Below are positions 1 to 11,580 of a DNA stretch of 64,000 nt, piece by piece. Positions within the stretch are counted from its first letter, which is position 1; every line of letters begins with the position of its first letter. Origin of the DNA: Cyrtodaria siliqua. Taxonomy: Eukaryota > Mollusca > Bivalvia > Adapedonta > Hiatellidae. The stretch covers positions 32,501-96,500 of the forward strand of contig JAWPHD010001325.1 in the NCBI GenBank assembly GCA_037043455.1, written 5' to 3'. The notes beneath the pieces were generated by a model that was not told where the DNA came from, did not search any database, and saw only the letters and a program-made list of their open reading frames with translations. The translations under genes were made by a program, and so were the position numbers.

Positions 1-26
1 AATACGGCCGTACTTTTAAAATGATT

Positions 27-306
27 TTAAAATAGCTATCCCGTATATTTTGAGAATCCAAAATCTATAGTCACAATATAAACGTCTGTAACCAGCCAGG
101 CCAATCCCAAGAACTGATGCATTTAATTAAGAGTTACCAACTCATAATTCATTTAACGAATATTCAATCACAGGTGTTTTAAGAACACGTGCAAAATATT
201 ATACTTTTAATCGGTAAATATACATTAGTATATGACCTAAACACATGGATATAGTTTTGATTTAGTACTGTAATTGTGCTATTATTTGACGGGTTAGTTG
301 CTTTAA
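27..306 (+). mobile_element. TTAA-flanked MITE, family M1, copy 1 (internally deleted)
   Basis: The stretch begins TTAA-AATAGCTATCCCG and ends GACGGGTTAGTTGCTTTAA. It shares the interior seen in the copies at 471-823 and 5413-5756 (TTTGAGAATCC, CCAGCCAGGCCAA, GAGTTACCAACTC, GGATAGAGTTTTGAT-like). About 70 bp just inside the left end, present in copy 2, is missing here. TTAA at both borders is the target preference of piggyBac-type transposases; no coding capacity is present, so this is a non-autonomous element. Confidence 0.7.
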
Positions 307-470
307 AGTGTCGACAAACATTGAAGCAAATACGTTATAATGCATCATATATACATACCTTTATATAACATACCATAAACACGAAACACCGGTATTTCTT
401 GTCAATTTTCATTTTACAGTTAACCAACATATAAGATCCTAGACAAAAGGCAATTAACTCTGTGACAGCA

Positions 471-823
471 TTAAAGCAGCTATCCCGCCAACAACAGCCA
501 CATTTTACAACATATGTACACCGTTTCCGAACCTACTGACTAAGAGTTATATATATAACTTACACAGTTTGAGAATCCAAACTCTATAGACACAATATAA
601 ACAGCCTTAACATCCACGCCATACCCCAACCCTGGAGCGTTGAACGTTGAGTAACCATACATTTTACGCATATCCAATCTCGGGTATTTTAAGAACCGGT
701 GAAAAATCATATACTTTTAACTGGCAAAAATACATTATTATATGACTTGAACACCTGGATAGAGTTTTGATGAGCGGTTTTGTAGTGTAATTGTGCCGTT
801 ATCTGGCGGGATAGCTACTTTAA
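471..823 (+). mobile_element. TTAA-flanked MITE, family M1, copy 2 (full length)
   Basis: The left end TTAAAGCAGCTATCCCGCCA and the reverse complement of the right end TTAAAGTAGCTATCCCGCCA agree at 19 of 20 bases, giving a clear terminal inverted repeat of about 20 bp that includes the TTAA. The element is 353 bp and has no significant ORF. It is the best reference copy for the family in this window. Confidence 0.85.
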
Positions 824-2912
824 GTTACCAGGTACAGATTTCTACATAATGATCGGCCCAGATTGAACTATAAAACAACACAATGATTTTAAAGAACCGA
901 ATACATGTGTTGATGTCGGTATACAACAGGCCATTCCTTCGTTGGGCGTCAAATATTACAAATAGTAAAAAAAACGTGCATTAACACAAGGCCCCAATCT
1001 TATCGTGATAGCACACTGCCAACTGAGCTATCGAAGACACACGTTTTTCAATCGAGTATTCAACATGTACGTTTACTCGGTTACATAAACATAGACAGTC
1101 AACAGTTAATGTTATTTGTTTCAATACGAACTCAAAATCGTATGTACGAATTAAACAGGATTTCAATCACGTCTCGTAAAATATTAAAAGTTCAGGTTCT
1201 CTTTCATAAAAAGTATTCCGCAAATGTTAAATAATTAATGGTTCAGTTTTAGGTATGGTATAAAGGTCGTTTGGCAATAACCCAGTAAATACTGACATCC
1301 TGATAGCTTATTGAGGCCTTAAAGGGACACACGGCAATTTTGAAAAAAAAGAATTAACTCGCGGCTTTCCAGTACCTTCTGTTCCGCGCAGAAGGAGGAC
1401 TATACAAGCGGACTATGTCTGAACGTCCGTCTGTCTGTCTGGACGTCCGTCTGTCCGTCAGTCAGGCCGTGTACGTCCGTTCCGAAGTGTTCCGGGCATT
1501 TATGGCCACAAACTTTTAAAACACCCTTTACAAACTTGGTGTCTGTCTTAATGAATGCAAAAACAAAGGAAAGTCGCTTAAATGCGATTTCAAGATCGAC
1601 ACGTCAATATCGAAAATGGCCGCAACTCAAAATTCGTCTTAAAGGTTTCCGGTAATTTGCGGCGACACTTGTTCGCGTATCATTTTAAAACTTGGTATGC
1701 ATTCAAAACCTAGACTTAGCTCGATTTTGAGATCAAAGAGTCAAATCCAAGATGGCCGCCACATGAGATAAGATGCATTGTTTCAGGTTTCCGGACGTTT
1801 GTAACTCAATATCCTGTACAACTGTACAAAAAAAGATCTCATTGATGCCTGAATTTCTATGCCAACTAGGAAAAGAAAAAGAAAAACATGAGACCTCCAC
1901 CACTTATCACTAGAAGTAAGGAAATTGATCATTACCAGTGTAAATTAATAATGTTATAAAACTGTTTTTTTATTTATGGTTTATTTAAAACAGGTATTAC
2001 TGTTTCATAACGCCATGCCTTAACAATATCATTCCGATCCAATATGGTGGTTTGGCGGGGGACTTTGTCCAATATCACCCTCCTTAACAATGTCATTTCG
2101 GTCCAATATGTTGGTTTGGCGGGGAACCTTCCCCAGTATGACCATTGTTCTACATTGCATTCATATTTGCAATCGTCAATATTAATTACTTACATAGTTC
2201 AAAGCAATGTTGCTGCTTTCATATTACTATATACTTACTACATCGCACCAGTAACATATTTAATACCAAACCTAACACAAAATAACCAAGAAATTTTACT
2301 TAATAAGTTGCAAACAGGGTCTCAAAAATTAAGTCAAAATGATACTAGATTAATAATTCGACGTCTAATTTCAAGCTTGATAAAGATATCAACCGTCGTG
2401 TGTTCTTGATGTCAATTTAATAATTATGACCACATATATTGTTGTTTTATTCTTCTTTGTCCCCAAGTATATTGTACATAGTTACCAGTGGTGATAACAT
2501 GATTTTCTTATCATAGTACCGATCTTAACCAAAACTTGTACTGAGAAATCACGATCTTACACCAAAAGAAATTAATGAACTGTGTGTAGATCTACTGATA
2601 TTTTGTACATGAACTGTACATGAACGGTACATGAACGGTACATGAATGTTTCGTGACAAGTCCATTCAAAGTATAACAGATATAAGAAATAAATACACGG
2701 GAAAAGATTGCCCCCTACTGCACTTGTTAAGAACCATAATACTCAGAATATGAATATTCTTTTCAATTCAGAAGACATACATACTGTAATGAAACTCCCA
2801 AAAGTTAGTAAAATAATTTGTTTTTCAATAAATACTACCCTTTATATTAATTTAACAACCATGACTATTGTTCTTTTACATTAGCTTGCAACTGCCTAAA
2901 AAGTGCATATGA
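824..2912. other. Non-coding stretch with diffuse repeats
   Basis: No gene is supported. Seen here are TTAAAGGGACACACGGCAA at about 1319 (also near 40405 and 50937, probably one end of another dispersed repeat), a GTCTGTCTG/GTCCGTC simple repeat around 1421-1470, a CCAAGATGGCCGCC motif near 1747 that recurs near 22530 and 22700, and two imperfect copies of a roughly 60-bp unit (CATTCCGATCCAATATGG and relatives) at about 2020-2135. The 121-aa open frame at 2044-2409 overlaps this tandem repeat and resembles nothing I recognise. Confidence 0.5.
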
Positions 2913-3112
2913 TATCTTTTGATTATGTTGTTTCCCTCCATAAATACTTCCTTCATTGAATGCTATCTCCATAACATTTATTTTTATCATATGCAAATTA
3001 TGTTACATATGTTCATTCCACCTATGTTGCTGTTATATTGTTTCGTTGTTATTCTGTTGTATTCACATACCCCGGTTAGGGGTCTTGAATTAAATAAATC
3101 TTGAAGCTTGAA
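2913..3112 (+). repeat. Possible 3' tail of a non-LTR retrotransposon (LINE)
   Basis: The segment ends CCCCGGTTAGGGGTCTTGAATTAAATAAATCTTGAAGCTTGAAC. A small hairpin (CCCC...GGGG) followed by A/T-rich TTGAA-like short repeats is typical of CR1/L2-like LINE 3' ends in invertebrates. No reverse transcriptase coding is visible upstream, so if correct this is a 5'-truncated copy. The call rests on the shape of the tail only. Confidence 0.3.
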
Positions 3113-3549
3113 CAGATCATTACATTTCATTGTACGCTCTATGTATATCTTAACTCAGTATTGTTTCGGCCAGCCAGACCAGATCATGCATATGTCTTAC
3201 TAGCAGATATCGTCTGGATCCGTGAAGCTTAGCATAACGAAAAAATCAGAAGCGGTGTGTAACTTCCGGGTACGCTGCCACATGTATTTTGATTGTTTAT
3301 CTGTCTTACAGTTTCATGTCTTGAAATTCGTAATTAGTAACGTAAACAATTCCTGGTACGCACTTGTTTTACTCGCGATAAAGTTCTCCTTCCTCTTATG
3401 CGTGTCCAATGAAAACTTGCTATCCAGCAGTCACACGGATTTTGCGTACTATAAAAAGCACTTCGTTTTGTAACAATGTAGAAGTAGTTTGAGGAAGGCA
3501 GAAACTTAGACGATCATCTGTCTGTAATCTGTATCTTAATACGACAAAC

Positions 3550-3614
3550 ATGCGGTTTATTTCGCTAGTTTCGGTTATAATACTTGCTTTATGTGTCGTG
3601 GAATTGGAAGCTTG
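3550..3614 (+). CDS. Exon 1 (coding part) of small secreted LRAT/NlpC-like protein gene: signal peptide
   Basis: ATG at 3550 opens MRFISLVSVIILALCVVELEA, a textbook signal peptide: Arg near the start, a hydrophobic core, and a likely cleavage after EA. I place the donor at 3615 (GTGGGT), which leaves TG in phase 2. Joined to the G that opens exon 2 this makes TGG (Trp), so the mature protein begins with WPLSG. A stronger-looking donor 4 nt downstream (GTAAGT at 3619) leaves phase 0 and would put exon 2 into a frame with an early stop, so it is not used for this product. Preceding sequence would be 5' UTR/promoter; no TATA box is evident. The family and function are discussed at exon 3. Confidence 0.8.
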
Positions 3615-4559
3615 GTGGGTAAGTAATACATTTTATTTAATATATAAACATGCAATTTAAAACAGTTTATTTCAATTTTGTTTTAATCTAATTTGGAGTT
3701 TTCGTCAAGTTGTAATCGTTTTTCTATCCTAAGTTTAACAATATATTACTGGTAAAATTTAATAAATAATTAGTAATAAACAAAAACGACTTGCTTTGAA
3801 CTTGTCAAATGTGTTAATAATGATTGCAAACACGAAGTTTATATAGGGCATCTAACTGAACGCCGCAAGTTTAAAACTATACTGAGGTAAAAAGTTTAGC
3901 AATTTTATGTTGCACCCTGGAGATAATACATTTTTGGTTGTAAAATCAAGAAACTACTGCCATAGACACACTATTTTATTAAACACACATCAATAACAGT
4001 CGAACATCTTAATGAAGTAAAGAATAAATGAACGTAGGGGTCAAGCCCGTAAAGTCCCAAAATGTCAGTATATCTTGTATACAGTATTAGTTCATCTAAA
4101 AAAACGTGCTAAACTGTTTTCCCTCAGTATAATTACGACTGTCATGTGTCGCTTTAATTCCGAATTTTGCACTTCTCTACCAGTATGCTATTTGTGTTTA
4201 AAGACACGCGAGTACTGATAGACGGACATCCACGATTAAAACGGCTTCAAATGAATGCAGTTTAGTCCGAAGAATGTTTCTACTTTTTGGTAAAACAGTT
4301 GTCTCATATAAAGAGAAAGTCAACCAAAGGAATTTCATCAGACCTTTTGATTTTGAAATCTCTTGAATGAATTATGAACAAAACATTCAATTAATAAAAC
4401 AGTTAATAAGTAGTACATGAGTTGAGTGTCTACACTGTTTGTGTCAGTAAAAACTAAAATATATGAATTTGTTCCATAGAGCTCAAGGTCATCAAGGTCA
4501 TCAAGGTCCAGGACATCTTCCAGAAGTAGCACGGTAACGTTTTATGATATCAAACTTTA
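3615..4559 (+). other. Start of intron 1, no recognisable element
   Basis: AT-rich intronic DNA between the first coding exon and the tandem block at 4560. A short CATCAAGGT tandem (about 4487-4508) is the only pattern I see. The small open frames in it are not supported. Confidence 0.5.
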
Positions 4560-5370
4560 TATAAGGGCCTCTCAGGAGATTGGTTCCCTGTATTCCTTTA
4601 AGTAATGACCATTGCTCACTAGAACATCTATTGTTTACTTTTTGTATGACACTGTTTCACTGATCTCTTAACTGAAGCCTTTGCTTCTTGGATTCTTAGA
4701 AGTAATTGACAATGTCCGTCAGATCCCTAAACATAATTTGCCTTGTTCACAAGGTCCCCAAACCAACACATAGGAGGGCCTCTTACTATATTAGCTGTTC
4801 CCTAGATCTCTTAAATTAGGCCTTCGATCATTGGATTTTTTTAAGTAATTGCAAATGCCCCCCCCCCCCCCCACCACTTATTCCTAAAATAGTTTACCGT
4901 ATTACCCTAAGGTCTCAAAATCCCATGAAAGTGTCTCTTAGTATGTTCCTGTTCCCTAGATCCCTTAAATTAGGCCTTTGATTCTTGGATGCTTTAAAGT
5001 AATTGCAAATGTACCTTAGATCCCTAAAAATAATTTGCCATTTTCCCAAGGTCCGCCAAACCCATGGGAGAGCCTCTTAGTACATATACTGTTCCCTATA
5101 GCCCTTAAATTAAGCCTTTGATTTTTGGATGCTTTAAAGTAATTGCAAATGTCCCCGAGATTCCTAAAAATAATATGTGCCATATTGACAAGGTACCCCA
5201 AACCCATGGAAGGGCCTCTTAGTATAAATACTGTTCCCAAGATCCCTTAAATTAGGCCGCTGATTCTTGGATGCTTTAAAGTAATTGCAAATGTCCCCAA
5301 GATTCCTAACATTATTTTATATGTTCCCAAGGTCCCCCAAACCCATAGGAAGGCCTCTTATTATATTAAA
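4560..5370. repeat. Tandem repeat, about 140-bp unit, about five diverged copies
   Basis: The phrase CTTGGATGCTTTAAAGTAATTGCAAATG recurs near 4985, 5126 and 5267, with more diverged versions near 4690 and 4835. Each is followed by 'GATTCCTAAAAATAAT', 'CCCAAGGTCCCCCAAACCCATGG' and 'GGCCTCTTAGTATA' type blocks. Spacing is about 140 bp. A poly-C run lies at 4860-4872. Not coding. Confidence 0.75.
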
Positions 5371-5412
5371 ATCACTAGTGTGCCAGCGCTGATCATCTGC
5401 ACATACTGTGTA

Positions 5413-5756
5413 TTAAAGTAACTATCCCGCCAAAAAAAACAGCCATATTTTATACACCGATTCTAAACCTACTGACGATGAGGTATATATATATAACTTA
5501 CGTATTTTGAGACTCCAAACTCTTTAGACATATTATAAACTGTTTTAACCAGCCAGGCCAATTCCTGAAACTGGAACGTCGAATTCATAATTCATTCTAC
5601 ACATATTCAATCAAGGGTATTTTCAGAACCTGTTAATAAACCTTTAGCTTTAATCGGCACATTTAAATTAGTATATGACATGAACACCTGGATAGAGTTT
5701 CGATAAACGGTTTTGTAATGCAATTTTACTGTTATTTGGGGGGTTAGAAACTTTAA
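5413..5756 (+). mobile_element. TTAA-flanked MITE, family M1, copy 3
   Basis: Starts TTAAAGTAACTATCCCGCCA and ends GGGGGGTTAGAAACTTTAA, with the family interior. The length is 344 bp, with one TTAA at each border. Confidence 0.8.
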
Positions 5757-5866
5757 ATAGTACACATTGTAAAACATAATTTCTGTGTAGAACAGTTCAG
5801 GCTTTTGATTACTTTTAACATGGAGTAAAGTTTAAGTATAGTAAAAGCGTAGTCTCAACCTCCACT

Positions 5867-6163
5867 CAATCACTATAAGGCCATCATCAGTCACTATAAG
5901 GCCATCATCAATCACTATAAGGCCATCATCAATCACTATAAGGTCATCATCAATCACTACAAGGCCATCGTCAATCACTATAAGGCCATCATCAATCACT
6001 ATAAGGCCATCGTCAATCACTATAAGGCCATCATCAGTCACTATAAGGCCATCATCAATCACTATAAGGCCATCATCAATCACTACAAGGCCATCGTCAA
6101 TCACTATAAGGCCATCATCAGTCACTATAAAGCCATCATCAATCACTATAAGGCCATCATTAA
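5867..6163. repeat. 21-bp minisatellite, about 14 copies
   Basis: The unit is ATCACTATAAGGCCATCATCA with single-base variants (C/T at the GCC, GTC/ATC). Because 21 is a multiple of three, the minus strand stays open and gives a 141-aa frame of LIVIDDG-like heptads. That frame is a consequence of the repeat, not evidence for a gene. Confidence 0.9.
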
Positions 6164-7347
6164 ACATGAATTGGTTTGCTGTGCTCTGATCACTCACTAA
6201 AACGGCAGTTAGGGTGCTTTTTTTATTCTTATTTTTATATATGTATTTTAGGATCACGTCGAAAATCGTTACAATATCGGGTATACATATTGTTATTTTT
6301 TATTTTAAATCAATCTGAAAAATCATACCAACCATTAATGAGACACGTTAAAACAGATGGTATGTATAATACAGATGGTACACTATGTTTCGTAAAACGT
6401 AAGGACTCGGTGAAAGACAGAAAGGTCCTACCTACATACCCACTAAAAATTGTTTGGATCTGAGCACAGCAAACTAACAATTGTTTATGGATGGCCTTAT
6501 GTCCCTTGTATGCTCTTGCCTATCTTTAAGCTATGTTGGTCCTTCAGGTAATTGCATAATGTTAACCTAAGCCTTAGAATAGGGCTCCTTCTATCAGTAT
6601 TGATGTTCTACACAATATTTTTCAATCACGCCTTCACTCTATTGTACTAACACATATCTTTTATTAAATCTCGTACGAGGCATTCTGTTCTTCTGTATAT
6701 TCTGCTATATCGTTAAGGCCATCCTTAAAAAAATCTCTGTTTGCTGTTTCCCGAGCCGGATTTCAAATATTGGTTGGTAAGGACAGTAAAAAAAAACATA
6801 ATGTTACAGAATTGCTATAAAAAGTGTTGTTTTTTGGTGGGGGTGGGGGGCCTTTTTCATGGGTAGGTTGGGAAAAGGAAAACCAACAATTTCTTACGGT
6901 CGGCCTAATTGCCTGTCTGCTTCTATTCTGTCTGCTTCTATTAAACAATGTCAGATGATCAAAAATGTGCAACTCAAGCGTCGTTCTAAGTGTATTTAAT
7001 AACCACTTGCAAGTAGTATACAGTACATATAAAGATAACTCCGCTATATAATGTATTTTCTCCACACTCAATTTTACGTATTATTACAAAGAAATCACAA
7101 GAAGTTTTGTAAAACAAAAGGGTTGCAGCTGGTTAAGGAAAGGACAAAACTGTGCTGTTGTTGAGTTTTTAATCTCAGAAACACGAAATTCAGAAATGTT
7201 GATGTTTCGCTTTGACCATTTGAGCCATTTCAGTATTGTATTTAATGTACTTTTACGTCTTGACTTCTGCTTGAAGCAAACTCTTATTCTATCAATTATG
7301 AAACTTTGAAGGGAAAACATTTGGTGTGTTATGTGTCGATCTGGGTA
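6164..7347. other. Intronic DNA, nothing recognisable
   Basis: Part of intron 1 of the plus-strand gene. I see no conserved protein, RNA gene or repeat of note apart from a poly-G run near 6836-6850 and the doubled CTGTCTGCTTCTATT at 6912-6946. Confidence 0.4.
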
Positions 7348-7441
7348 TTTTTTCCGAAAGGAAAGGTCTACGGCAGTCGTGTACAATTCGATGGTATATA
7401 GCGGAAATTCCCGAATTGCGTTACTTTTTTCCTTTAGTATA
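7348..7441 (-). mobile_element. Truncated copy of 484-bp MITE (family M2)
   Basis: The reverse complement begins TATACTAAAGGAAAAAAGTAACGC and continues ATTTCCGCTATAT and CCTTTCGGAA, matching the left ~95 bp of the elements at 17592 and 18881. The opposite end is missing. Confidence 0.65.
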
Positions 7442-7904
7442 CAATGGAGCCGGATTTTCAATTGATGTATTTTGTTTAAATATTTTGTCAATTTATTTCT
7501 ATTCCAGAATCATTCTTAATTCATCAGATGTCTGTGTTTAATTTGTTGTTGAACTATTAAAGAAAATTCTTATCAGTGAACAGTATATTTAGACATACAT
7601 GTACCATGTCAAACGTAGCTATTCAATATTATATCACGATTCCTTCGTGGTTCATCTTAGGTTACGCAATAATATAGTTATATCACTTTTTCAGTTTTCA
7701 CATGATCTGAACAAAAAAGGACTGACCGGCCTGTATAACTCAAAAGTTACAAAGGTCGAAAAGTATCAAAGGTAATTATAAGAACGGGTCTTGGGTTGTG
7801 TTAGTTCAATTAATCTGTATTTAAGGCTGATGTTTATCGAAACAAGACAAGTTGATAGCATTTTCAGTTGTCTCCTTAACAATTTAAGGCAAGCAACCTC
7901 ATGC

Positions 7905-8090
7905 AAAAGTATATATAAATATCGAACAAGAAACGTAGCATTCAAGTACCACAGTCAACCACAAACACGCACAAACAAAAACTACAAAGATGAATAAAAG
8001 GCAAGAAATGTCATCACAAACATGAAATGGTTGACATAAGGGCTACCGCCATGGAACGGTCAGTGGCAAAAAAGACCACTGGTAACCCAC
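7905..8090 (+). repeat. Interspersed repeat family R2, 5' part
   Basis: Shares blocks with the copies at 12440, 19387 and 23640, and in reverse with 24246, 27795 and 29340: AACGTAGCATTCAAG, CCACAGTCAACC, ACTACAAAGATG, AAAAGGCAAGA, GTTGACATAAGGGCTACCGCC and GGAACGGTCAGTGGCAAAA. The copy is interrupted at about 8090, where the 45-bp minisatellite begins. The family class is unknown. Confidence 0.65.
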
Positions 8091-10793
8091 GTGTATGCCT
8101 GTCTATGTACCCTTACTCATCTATACTTCATACACGTGTATGTATGTCTATGTACTCTTACTCATCTATACGTCATACACGTGTGTCTATGTACTCTTAC
8201 TCATCTATACGTCATACACGTATATGCCTGTCTATGTACTCTTACCCATCTATACGTCATACAGGTGTATGTCTGTCTATGTACTCTTACTCATCTATTC
8301 TTCATACACGTGTATGCCTGTCTGTATACTCTTACTCATATATACGTCATACACGTGTATGCCTGTCTATGTACTCTTACCCATCTATACGTCATACACG
8401 TGTATGTCTGTCTATGTACTCTTACCCATCTATACGTCATACACGTGTATGTATGTCTATATACTCTTACTCATCTATACGTCATACACGTGTATGCCTG
8501 TCTATGTACTCTTACCCATCTATACGTCATACACGTGTATGTATGTCTATGTACTCTTACTCATCTATACGTCATACACGTGTTTGCCTGTCTATGTACT
8601 CTTACGCATCAATACGTCATACACGTGTATGTCTGTCTATGTACCCTTACTCATCTATACGTCATACACGTGTATGCCTGTCTATGTACACTTACTCATC
8701 TATACGTCATACACGTGTATGTCTGTCTATGTACTCTTACTCATCTATTCTTCATACACGTGTATGCCTGTCTGTATACTCTTACTCATCTATACATCAT
8801 ACACGTGTATGCCTGTCTGTATACTCTTACTCATCTATACATCATACACGTGTATGTCTGTCTATGTACACTTACTCATCTATACATCATACACGTGTAT
8901 GTCTGTCTATGTACTCTTACTCATCTATACATCATACACGTGTATGTCTGTCTATGTACACTTACTCATCTATACGTCATACACGTGTATGCCTGTCTAT
9001 GTACACTTACTCATCTATACATCATACACGTGTATGCCTGTCTATGTACACTTACTCATCTATACGTCATACACGTGTATGCCTGTCTATGTACACTTAC
9101 TCATCTATACATCATACACGTGTATGCCTGTCTATGTACTCTTACTCATCTATACATCATACACGTGTATGCCTGTCTATGTACACTTACTCATCTATAC
9201 GTCATACACGTGTATGTCTGTCTATGTACTCTTACCTATCTATACGTCATACACGTGTATGCCTGTCTATGTATTCTTACTCATCTATACATCATACACG
9301 TGTATGCCTGTCTATGTACACTTACTCATCTATACGTCATACACGTGTATGTCTGTCTATGTACTCTTACTCATCTATTCTTCATACACGTGTATGCCTG
9401 TCTGTATACTCTTACTCATCTATACATCATACACGTGTATGCCTGTCTGTATACTCTTACTCATCTATACATCATACACGTGTATGTCTGTCTATGTACA
9501 CTTACTCATCTATACATCATACACGTGTATGTCTGTCTATGTACTCTTACTCATCTATACATCATACACGTGTATGTCTGTCTATGTACTCTTACTCATC
9601 TATACGTCATACACGTGTATGCCTGTCTATGTATTCTTACTCATATATACATCATACACGTGTATGCCTGTCTATGTACTCTTACTCAACTATACATCAT
9701 ACACGTGTATGTCTGTCTAGGTACTCTTACTCATCTATACATCATACCCGTGTATGTCTGTCTATGTACCCATACTCATCTATACACCATACCCGTTCAT
9801 ACACGTGTATGTCTGTCTATGTACCCTTACTCATCTATACATCATACACGTGTATGCCTGTCTATGTACTCTTACTCATCTATACGTCATACACGTGTAT
9901 GCCTGTCTATGTATTCTTACTCATATATACATCATACACGTGTATGCCTGTCTATGTACTCTTACTCATCTATACATCATACACGTGTATGTCTGTCTAT
10001 GTACTCTTACTCATCTATACATCATACCCGTGTATGTCTGTCTATGTACCCATACTCATCTATACACCATACCCGTTCATACACGTGTATGTCTGTCTAT
10101 GTACCCTTACTCATCTATACACCATACCCGTTCATACACGTGTATGTCTGTCTATGTACCCTTACTCATCTATACATCATACACGTGTATGCCTGTCTAT
10201 GTACCCTTACTCATCTATACATCATACACGTGTATGCCTGTCTATGTACCCTTACTCATCTATACATCATACACGTGTATGCCTGTCTATGTACTCTTAC
10301 TCATCTATACGTCATACACGTGTATGCCTGTCTATGTACTCTTACTCATCTATACATCATACACGTGTATACCTGTCTATGTACTCTTACTCATCTATAC
10401 GTCATACACGTGTATGCCTGTCTATGTACTCTTACTCATCTATACGTCATACACGTGTATGCCTGTCTATGTACTCTTACTCATCTATACGTCATACACA
10501 TGTATGCCTGTCTATGTACCCATACTCATCTATACACCATACCCGTTCATACACGTGTATGTCTGTCTATGTACTCTTACTCATCTATACGTCATACACG
10601 TGTATGCCTGTCTATGTACTCTTACTCATCTATACGTCATACACGTGTATGCCTGTCTATGTACCCATACTCATCTATACACCATACCCGTTCATACACG
10701 TGTATGTCTGTCTATGTACTCTTACCCATCTATACGTCATACACGTGTATGTCTGTCTATGTACTCTTACTCATCTATACGTCATACACGTAA
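8091..10793. repeat. 45-bp minisatellite, about 60 units, each with an E-box palindrome
   Basis: The unit is roughly TGTATGCCTGTCTATGTACT + CTTACTCATCTATACGTCAT + ACACG (45 bp). Variants alternate GCCTG/GTCTG, CTC/CAC/CCC and CGTC/CATC. Units join as ATACACGTGTAT, a perfect 12-bp palindrome containing CACGTG. Some units carry an extra segment (CACCATACCCGTTCATACACG) near 9786, 10066, 10120, 10531 and 10681. Higher-order duplication is visible: a block with the TATTCTTC variant near 8741 recurs exactly 630 bp (14 units) later near 9371. Since 45 is divisible by three and no forward frame holds a stop, all three forward frames are open for hundreds of codons. I do not call a gene. It lies in intron 1 of the small secreted protein gene. 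Confidence 0.95.
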
Positions 10794-11427
10794 CCTACTG
10801 CTGAAATTGGACATTTGATACAAAATATTCAGCATATAAAGTCCCTTTTCATTTACAAAAAGGTCTCTTAACATTATCTAGGAAAGTCGTTCTTATTAAA
10901 GCGAACATTTATGTTTTTAATGAAACAAGTTGATGTTCGCGTTCTGGATATGTCGGTACCTTTATGCCGTTTTGTAACCAATTTTAGATACGGAATATTC
11001 TAATGTATTTCCCCTGTTAAGAACCGTTCCCATCTGGGAATCCTATCTATAATCCAAATATATGGAATAACAGTTTCGCTTATGTTGTTGCTTTGGCAAA
11101 AATGTAAACATGTTTACCATTTTGACTTTTTGTACGTTATATTTGTCTTATGTATGTATGTTGTTGTCGCTTTTTGCGAATTAGTATTGGTAAATTAAAT
11201 GTAGCTTTTTACATATTATTTATTGTCCAGGTTTTTAGTAAAATCTCCTTTTTTTTCATTCCCTGATACTGGTCTTGAACTTTTGTAGTGAATCTTGTAT
11301 CATCAGCTTTTGTTTACAAGATATTGAAATTTATGCAAACATAGTTACATATTGGGGAAAACTATGACATTGTCTAATTTGAGATAATGTAATGTTCATT
11401 AAATCACTTCTGGGTTTCGAATTCCAG
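10794..11427. other. Intronic DNA before exon 2
   Basis: AT-rich sequence with no recognisable element. A pyrimidine run at about 11248-11260 is too far upstream to be the acceptor tract of exon 2. Confidence 0.4.
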
Positions 11428-11580
11428 GCCATTGTCAGGTGTACTAGGAAAGATCGGAGTTAAGCACACTGGAGTTGTCGCCACTACTCGGGACGGTGGC
11501 CGCTGGTTGATACACAAAGGTCCAGGATATGGGAAAGCATCAAGCACCGTTGTAGCAGATGCAAAGCATATGTCAAGCCA
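11428..11580 (+). CDS. Exon 2 of small secreted LRAT/NlpC-like protein gene
   Basis: The exon is bounded by acceptor TTCCAG at 11422-11427 and donor GTAAGG at 11581. It is 153 bp, entered with two bases carried from exon 1 and left in phase 2. It encodes residues 22-72 (PLSGVLGKIGVKHTGVV..., ...LIHKGPGYGKAS..., ...VVADAKHMSS). The conserved-looking points are KHTGVV (His35), WLIHKG (His51) and DAKHMS. A His in an HxG context followed by a second His about a dozen residues on is the layout of LRAT-like and NlpC/P60 folds. The minus-strand 61-aa frame over this exon is a shadow. Confidence 0.85.

Noticed and set aside
2044..2409. 121-aa open frame as a gene
   Set aside because: Overlaps a tandem repeat, has no recognisable domain, no splice context and ordinary AT-rich composition.
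5867..6163. CRISPR array
   Set aside because: Direct repeats without unique spacers, in a clearly eukaryotic genome. The same holds for the 45-, 52- and 80-bp arrays.
5832..6257. 141-aa minus-strand frame of IDDGLIV repeats
   Set aside because: Direct product of the 21-bp minisatellite.
7084..7491. 135-aa minus-strand frame
   Set aside because: Partly lies on the M2 MITE fragment (7348-7441); no domain or conservation signal.
8027..10818. Open frames of 925, 900, 541 and 354 aa as repetitive proteins
   Set aside because: They are overlapping readings of the same 45-bp repeat in three frames; the unit simply lacks forward stops. There is no signal peptide, splice pattern or codon bias to favour one frame.
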